Positions 57,815 to 64,000 of a stretch of 64,000 nucleotides of DNA are shown here, one piece after another. The position numbers were made by a program, and so were the translations under genes. The number at the start of each line of letters is the position of its first letter. The stretch's first letter is position 1. The stretch lies in the NCBI RefSeq assembly GCF_000516985.1, contig NW_006917103.1, positions 992,001 through 1,056,000 of the forward strand, written 5' to 3'. This DNA is from Pestalotiopsis fici W106-1 (lineage: Eukaryota; Ascomycota; Sordariomycetes; Amphisphaeriales; Sporocadaceae). The notes below the pieces were generated by a model. The model did not search any database and had not been told where the DNA came from. It worked only from the letters and a program-made list of their open reading frames with translations.

Positions 57815-60800
57815 GGCTGCGGTATTTTATGTGGTTATACTGTGATGCAGGAACTTAATGTTTATATTAATCTGACGTCGGGCCTTTGATGATTAAGCTG
57901 TTGTTGCCGACGTGCGTGGTAGAATTTAAGAATGATTGCTACGAAATAATTGTGAAATTACAACCTTTTCAACATTACTTATATAGACGGTTGTATAGAT
58001 ATGAAATCGACATGACGACACAAAGCACATCGTTCGATGTGGACCTGAGCGTGGGCTACGTGCCGAGAAGTGACGTAACCTACATCATTTTGGTGATTTC
58101 TTTGTTCTGCGTTTCACTCTCATCAGTCCAATTAAGCTGTCAGGCTAGACATTCGTAGGCACCCCATCGCAACCAATGACGGCACTGATTCTCAAGCTTC
58201 TTGCAGCCGAACTCCGACCGGCTGGTGATCCCTAGGGCTGTCTGGCAGTGTAAATGGGTTTACCCACTCCACTGGGATCATGAAGACGGACCATTTTCTC
58301 CAGGTCAACCGTCGGGCCTAGTCAATCAGACCCATACATGATGACCAACTTGGCAACAATGTTCGGCACCTGCCCTTAGGGTCGGCAGCCTCAGTGTGCC
58401 AACACATTTCTGTATCGTTGGTGTGACTGCTCATCGAAGAAATTGCTACTCATGTCGCTGCGGCCGCACCACTGATCATGTCGCAGTCGAGTCTGTCGCG
58501 CTTTTGCTTCCTGTTGAAGTCGGCGTGATATTGACATCATTGACATTTTCAGTGGGTCTTATTTCTTTGGTGTGCTGTAGCCTGTACCTACCTATCTGTG
58601 TAGTGCAACGCCCCCTGATGCCTCGGCAGCTTCCGCATGCTATAGTAAAGAACCTAGACAGACTCAACCCATCATGGGCGCAGGTTCGGCGTTAGGATAT
58701 TAAACTTATTTTACGGTGGTAGCAAGCAAGAAGGCATTCGGAGTTATCACTCTTGATACATTCTCTTGGCTAGATTGTATGGAATCAAGAAACCCTTGGA
58801 AGCTTTTGATTGGATCCCAGCCGCAGGGTATTTGGTTCTGCTATTCACGCATGCAAGGCCCAAAAGCACCTCTATGCATGCTATGCGCTGCGGGGATTGT
58901 GACCGCAACTGTCAGCCGCCCTAACATGTCTTAGCGACCTAGGTTAGGTCAGTTCCTATGTCTGCATTTTGAATTGACCCCTGGGCCGAGGTTATTGCGC
59001 TTCTGGATAATGCACACTATTCCCCTCTTACGTGTCGACGATTTTTTTTTTTTTTGAGAACACACCATACGGTCTGTAATGATATTCGATAGTATTTGAG
59101 GCGTTTTTGAACACTAGGCTTGGTTCTTGGGACTTTTTCTCATTTATTATCAGCATCTTTTCCACATCTGACAAGGGATGTTGAGCTTACATGTGCAGCA
59201 GCACTGTTAGAAGCAGCAATTATATCGTGTTTAGGTATGCATTACGGTGCCACTAGCAAGAGAGATACTATAATGCTTATTTTCATGGCCTACATTGGCC
59301 CGCTTGGCGATTGGGAGATTACCCGGCGCCATTGAGTTGGTTATGACATCTCCACCAGTATAACTCATCCATTTAGTCACAGAATAAAGAGGCATTCCGT
59401 CGCTCATGTTGACGGTCTTTGCCATGAAAACCTAGGGTGCAGCCATCAAGGCGTGCTGTGCAAACTAGAGGCTGCTGATCAAGTTCTGAATAAAAAAGGC
59501 ATTGAGGGGGGAAGAGGAGAAGAAGCTTTTTGGCAAGGCTTCACCGATTTTTGACCAGGTTGGGCTTTTGGTTGTGGAAGACGCCAGACGATGACGCATT
59601 CTGTACCCGTGTTTGGTATTGCTTCTGTCATAGCTTGGCATCAACACATCAGCTGCTGCGACTTTGCAAGGCGGAATGGTGCGACATGCACTCACCAGAC
59701 TTTGCGATGCTCTACTTTCCCTTTGCCACGGTTGAGACTATTAATAGTTTCAAGTCAAGTCCTCAGCTGGTATGATCGAGCTGTTTGAGAAAGCTAATCA
59801 GGTCGTGGTGAAACTCACAACCTACATGAAAGACTAATGGCTGCGTAGGCGATGGGGAAAGCGGTGGCGAGGGCCGCCTCAATGCAAGAAGCTCCCATTA
59901 CCTGCCATTGATTAACCATGTGCGTTCCCCAGGTGTTCGACTCACTCTCAATCTACTCACGCCATTGCCAGTAATATCGGCGTGCCCTCGAAATCCGACA
60001 GCGGACCGCAGACCTTCATCGCAGAGACCATCTTTGACAAATACATATCCTATCCTAGTGTGCTCACAATTTGAAAATTACCACAAAATTGGTACTATAT
60101 TTGTTCCAAACATATCTTGTGCATACACAGAGACCCATGCGATATGTCTAGTCGAGTCTACAGTTGACTTGGGTCGTGTCGTAACAGTGTAACACGACAG
60201 CAGTTCGGCATACGTTGGCCAAGCAGATATTTGCTGCCATGTCCCCTAGGGCAACCTTTGTGCCTGCCCCGAGTCTTTTCAAGTCGGAGTCTCATGCATT
60301 ATTACTGTATTATATTGATCTTGCTATGAACCCCCCTTCTCCCAAGCAAGACCTAGAGTGCCCAAGGGTGAATGTGAACGCTTGCTGATCACATGACGAC
60401 TGCCATATTAGGTTGGAGTCCATAAGTTGACCATGTCACTTTCCAATTTCCAAATGGCTCATAATGTACGAAAGACCCTCAGTTAACTTCGGTGTTTTCT
60501 CAATGATGATTTTCGAGCTGGCCCCTAAGCTGCACGTGGGCTTGGAAGATGGTTCCCACTCAGCGATTATTGCAATCACAACCCCGTTTGCCGACGTAGC
60601 CCAATAAGTTCGTGCTCTTGTGCCCTTGGGCCCATGATGTTTGCGTGAGTTTTGCATTCGAGCATTTCGTCTCCACACCATGCAACTGGATCCTTTGCCG
60701 AGTGTCTCGAGAGGTGCCCGCATAGTAGTGGCATCCGGTAACCGCAAGCCTACTATCGTAAGTGTTGAGAAAATGAAGTTGCTTCCAGTGATTTATTCTG

Positions 60801-61347
60801 CGATCAGACCAGGAAGGGCGGTTGGCAGCCTTTGGGTAAGAGACAGAATTCGAGCCAACTGCCCCTAATCTGTTGAGCTTCATTCGAGTAAGACAATGAC
60901 ACTGATGAGCAAAATTATCTGGCGCTGAATAAGATATATGGGAAAGAAGCTCCTCTGCTCCTCTTTTCCCGTTGCTTGTGTTGCTTTTCGCCGTGGCTTT
61001 GTCCCAGCAGGTTGGTGGCTTTAATAACTTCATCACCACACCACTATGGGCAAAATGTTGTATCCTCTTCTGCGCTCTGGGCAAACTGCCTCAGGCTAAT
61101 ATCAATCCGTGAGCGCCTTTGCTGATGATTCCCTAAATTAACCATCACAACGCAGTCGGCTTTGTGGAACAGCGAGCGTTCAATAATGTTGAATTTGATG
61201 ATAGAAACTGTTGTGGCAAATTCACGCCAAAGTTTCTTTCCCACATGTAGCACCGATTCTTGAATCATCCACCACTCGAAAGTTCACGTCTGTTGAACTT
61301 GAACCTTTCAGCTTCAAGTGGCAAACATGGCGCATGTTCTGGCCATG
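57815..61347. other. Gene-poor stretch of 3.5 kb
   Basis: Open frames on both strands (for example 60560-61084, minus, 174 codons, and 58396-58695, plus) have no recognisable similarity and no consistent splice joins. A T-rich run lies near 59043-59055. No transposable element was recognised. Confidence 0.5.
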
Positions 61348-62675
61348 TTACACAGTTGTGGCATAAGGCAGCCCAGTCATTGCCCAGCGTCTGCTCATGG
61401 TTTCTATATCATCGGGCGATAAATTCTGTAGTTGTGGAACATAATATGTCCCCTTCTCCGACGTCGCTAGTGTCGGCATTCTTTCTGTAGGATATGGTCC
61501 TAGATTCGCACCATGGCGAGCGTAAGTCTCCTCTGTGTAGCCCGCCCAAGCCTCTGTAGGCTTTGTAGCAAGCCCGGACAGTATTGGCACCGTCGAGGTA
61601 TTTTCCTCGTTGGGGGTAACTTGGAGAGGTATATGATAGGGGAAGGTATCGGTAGGTAAGCCTTGCACTGGTATCGAATTCTGGGCCATCCAATACTCGG
61701 GCGTCCACGTTGGAGGTTCCGAGGATCGCATCGTTGTATACATGGCCGTTGTTGTGGCTGGGCTGCTTTCCTCGAATGCGGTTGAGCCAAATGTTGAAGA
61801 ATGCTCAGTCATGGGAGTGCTCAGGCTTTCTGATGAGTTGTACCCAGCGTTGAAACTTTCGATACTGGCTGGCCAGCTAATGGGAGAATCTGTCGATGGG
61901 CTATACGCGTATTGGTGGAGAGGAATTGTGGGAGTTTCCAGTGTCGGATGCAAATTGTCCATGGATCTGGGCACCTGACACGCGATGGATTGCCTACACT
62001 GGGCTTGAGAGACACTCAGGAGAGTTTGGTCCCCTATTTTGTTGGTGTTTCCGATATTCATAGGTTCGGAGATGCGACGTTGACGCTCGTCGAGCACTTG
62101 CCCAGAATCCGCACAACCATACGAGCTTCGTTCAGTGACATTATTGGATGCCAGTGTGACAGCATCTTGTACGACTTGTTCTTCTTGCTCATTAGACGGC
62201 AGGTTATGATAGGCAGACCCATTGGTAGATGTGACATGCTTTATACGGACGGCTGTTGCAGTCAAGCCTGCAGTCTTCGCATCTGGGTAGGCACACTGCA
62301 GCGATTTCGAAGAGCAACGGGCGCAAGGAAGTCCTTTTGAACATCTCTCTCTCGCTTTAGCACACTCCAAACAGGCCCTTTTCCTCTGAACGCCGGTTGG
62401 GTCTGGTGGAAGGGCGGTATGAATGAACTCGTGGCGGTGCAATATGTCGCTTCGAGGGTTAGAGCTATCTAAGCATGCTTGACAGATTCATATTCGACAT
62501 ACCTTCGCGCGAATCGTTTCGAGCAGGTTGGACAAACAAAGCGCTTTGTTCCATCATGAATTCGTCGATGTCGCTTCAGGTGCTCCCTTCTTTGGAAGCT
62601 TCGTGGGCATTTCGAGCATTCAAACTTCACTTCCGCCCCATCAGGTGACCCCGTCGATGATTTCAGAACTGCCAT
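61348..62675 (-). CDS. Transcription factor with two C2H2 fingers and a Zn2Cys6 cluster
   Basis: Two exons, 62675-62503 and 62449-61348 (53-bp intron), give 424 residues. Finger 1 is C20-x2-C23-x12-H36-x3-H40 (FECSKCPRSFQRREHLKRH). Finger 2 is C48-x2-C51-x12-H64-x3-H68 and is split by the intron. The Zn2Cys6 cluster follows at Cys84, 87, 94, 100, 103 and 110 (ACLECAKARERCSKGLPC). Such double-type DNA-binding regions occur in a known class of fungal regulators, many with a fungal-trans helical domain after about residue 250. Here the rest is Ser/Thr/Pro-rich and disordered with no such domain seen, and the protein ends at 424 residues after MSRRWAMTGLPYATTV, so this is a short form or a truncated member. 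Targets are not known. Confidence 0.9.
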
Positions 62676-64000
62676 TTTGAAGAAACCAATGTTGAGAAAA
62701 TTCTTGAATTCTGCTGCAAGTGAGGATCATTGTTGAAGGAAATTTGTACATAGTCTAGCAAGGTGCGTGTAGGCGTGGGACTCGCGTATAGTGCATTGTA
62801 TTTGATAAAAGAACAAGTTCGGATGTCCCGAGCTTGATGCGGTCTTTCCAAAGAGGTCCAGTTTGCGAATAAGGGGAGAATAGACATTCAAGTATAGGGT
62901 TTCTACCCAGATTCCATGGGTTCTTACTGTCCCCAGCGAGAGCCTACACCGAGCCGTAGCAGGTGAGATGTCCCCTGTAGTACAGCGGTAAGTCGTGGAT
63001 ATTCGGGGATACGGGTTGTGGAGCTGCTCTTTGCATTTCAAGTTTTTGAGCCACAGCTTGCGTACTATACAAGGTAGAGGACAATAATAGGCAGCGAGCA
63101 GAGGCAGGTTATTCCGATGAATGCCCTCCACACCCACGCCGGTAGATAGGGCAGGGACAGGACAGGGGCGCATGGCGATAGGTGTGCCACAGTCGATGCT
63201 ATTCGTTCCTCGGCTTTCGATGAGACGAGAGAACTGCACGAGCCGCTTCCCCATGAGCAGTCGACTTCAGACGATTGTCCACTTGGTTGCTTGGGGCCAT
63301 TCAGATCGGAAGATCCAGGTCGGCGGAAAGAAAGCCGAGGAATAGTGTATCCTGGCATGTACGTACATACGTGGTGGACTTCTACCGTGGCTCAGCAGTC
63401 GATCTTGTTCGGGTGGTGGACCCGATCGGAGAGATTCGCTTAGATACCTACTGCTACTTACTCCCATGAGGTGGACCAAGATCTGCCTGAGCCATTCATG
63501 TTGCATGGATCACCAATGGGGTACTAATTGGAGAGGAATCCTGGTTCCAGAGGGATTGTAGGCGCGTTTGTATCGCTGCATAGTACCTGGCGAAAATCCT
63601 AAATGTCAAGCCACTGACTCCCGTAATATAAACCACGTTTGTTCTCTGGTAGTTCTATACAATATCTGGGTATGCAAGGACCCCTGATGAGCGGCGTCTT
63701 GCTGCAGCCAACAGCCTGCAACGGCGAACAAGGGACAGAGTTCGCTTATTTCACACCTTGATCCTTGTGCATATTGGTTACGCATATCTACCCAGTCACA
63801 CACAAATCATGAGAGGGAAACCCCTCAATCGCACCAATTCGCCCACCATACTGCTACATGTCAATCGGCCTATGAAATGGCATTTTCCGTGTTTTCCAAC
63901 GAGTACTCTGGACTGCCCTCATACGCCGGACCCCCCCCCCCCCCCCTGACGAAGCCTCAGTAAGCGGAATCTACACCTACATTGGCAAGTCGCATTTTGC
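62676..64000. other. Upstream region of the C2H2/Zn2Cys6 gene, to window end
   Basis: This holds the promoter side of the regulator gene and no recognised coding sequence; the 175-codon minus-strand frame 62727-63254 has no family likeness. A C16 run lies at 63931-63946. A gene crossing the right edge cannot be ruled out. Confidence 0.5.
63931..63946 (+). repeat. C16 homopolymer
   Basis: An uninterrupted run of 16 C close to the window end. Length is likely to vary between reads and strains. Confidence 0.75.

Noticed and set aside
60560..61084. 174-codon minus-strand frame
   Set aside because: No recognisable domain, mixed low-quality composition and no splice signals that would extend it.
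62968..62995. A-box-like segment (tgtagtacagcggtaag)
   Set aside because: No matching acceptor stem, T arm or B box downstream, so no tRNA can be built.
62727..63254. 175-codon minus-strand frame upstream of the C2H2/Zn2Cys6 gene
   Set aside because: No domain, and it overlaps the expected promoter of that gene on the same strand; likely chance.

Overview
The window looks like nuclear DNA of a filamentous ascomycete (Pezizomycotina, probably Sordariomycetes and perhaps Hypocreales; the order is inference). Most genes carry short introns of about 45-115 bp with GT(A/G)NGT donors and YAG acceptors, genes lie on both strands without operons, and the protein families are typically fungal: Zn2Cys6 regulators, DHA2 and allantoate-type MFS carriers, a GH47 mannosidase, BAHD acyltransferase, MAPEG and Mam33. 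All exon boundaries were read by eye; for spliced genes the exon lengths sum to an open frame.

Layout. 1-5.2 kb: a secreted GH35 beta-galactosidase (cut by the window start) and a BAHD-type acyltransferase, both on the minus strand. 5.2-11.0 kb: no convincing gene; microsatellites, a poly(A) tract and a degenerate tRNA-like stretch. 11.0-12.3 kb: a secreted beta-propeller lectin with seven similar repeats. 13.1-24.0 kb: a housekeeping block with Mam33, exonuclease 1, Tma16, a possible small Cys-rich protein and an Ariadne-type RBR ubiquitin ligase. 24.6-29.7 kb: a 14-helix MFS exporter followed upstream by a Zn2Cys6 activator; both promoters carry an almost identical CCGCCG-N4-CGGCGG palindrome, which suggests a self-regulated efflux module. 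31.6-32.7 kb: an intron-containing tRNA-Arg(ACG) and a single-cysteine type-II peroxiredoxin. 34.5-37.6 kb: a divergent AA9-like LPMO gene with seven exons, convergent with a Dal5-like MFS permease. 39.1-45.1 kb: a MAPEG protein, a DUF167/YggU protein, a shortened dienelactone-hydrolase-like gene and the rRNA methyltransferase Bmt6. 47.8-52.1 kb: a small protein made of two copies of one motif, and a 1060-residue, seven-exon fungal protein of unknown function. 52.8-53.0 kb: a possible caspase-like remnant. 54.7-57.8 kb: a GH47 alpha-mannosidase converging on an ADH6/7-like alcohol dehydrogenase. 61.3-62.7 kb: a regulator with two C2H2 fingers and a Zn2Cys6 cluster.

Conserved single-copy functions (DNA repair, ribosome biogenesis, mitochondria, protein quality control, N-glycan trimming) alternate with accessory genes (carbohydrate-active enzymes, lectin, exporters, regulators) and with 2-6 kb gene-poor stretches. 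The strongest candidate for something undescribed is the exporter-regulator pair with its shared palindrome. Next are the propeller lectin, the divergent LPMO and the two-repeat small protein.
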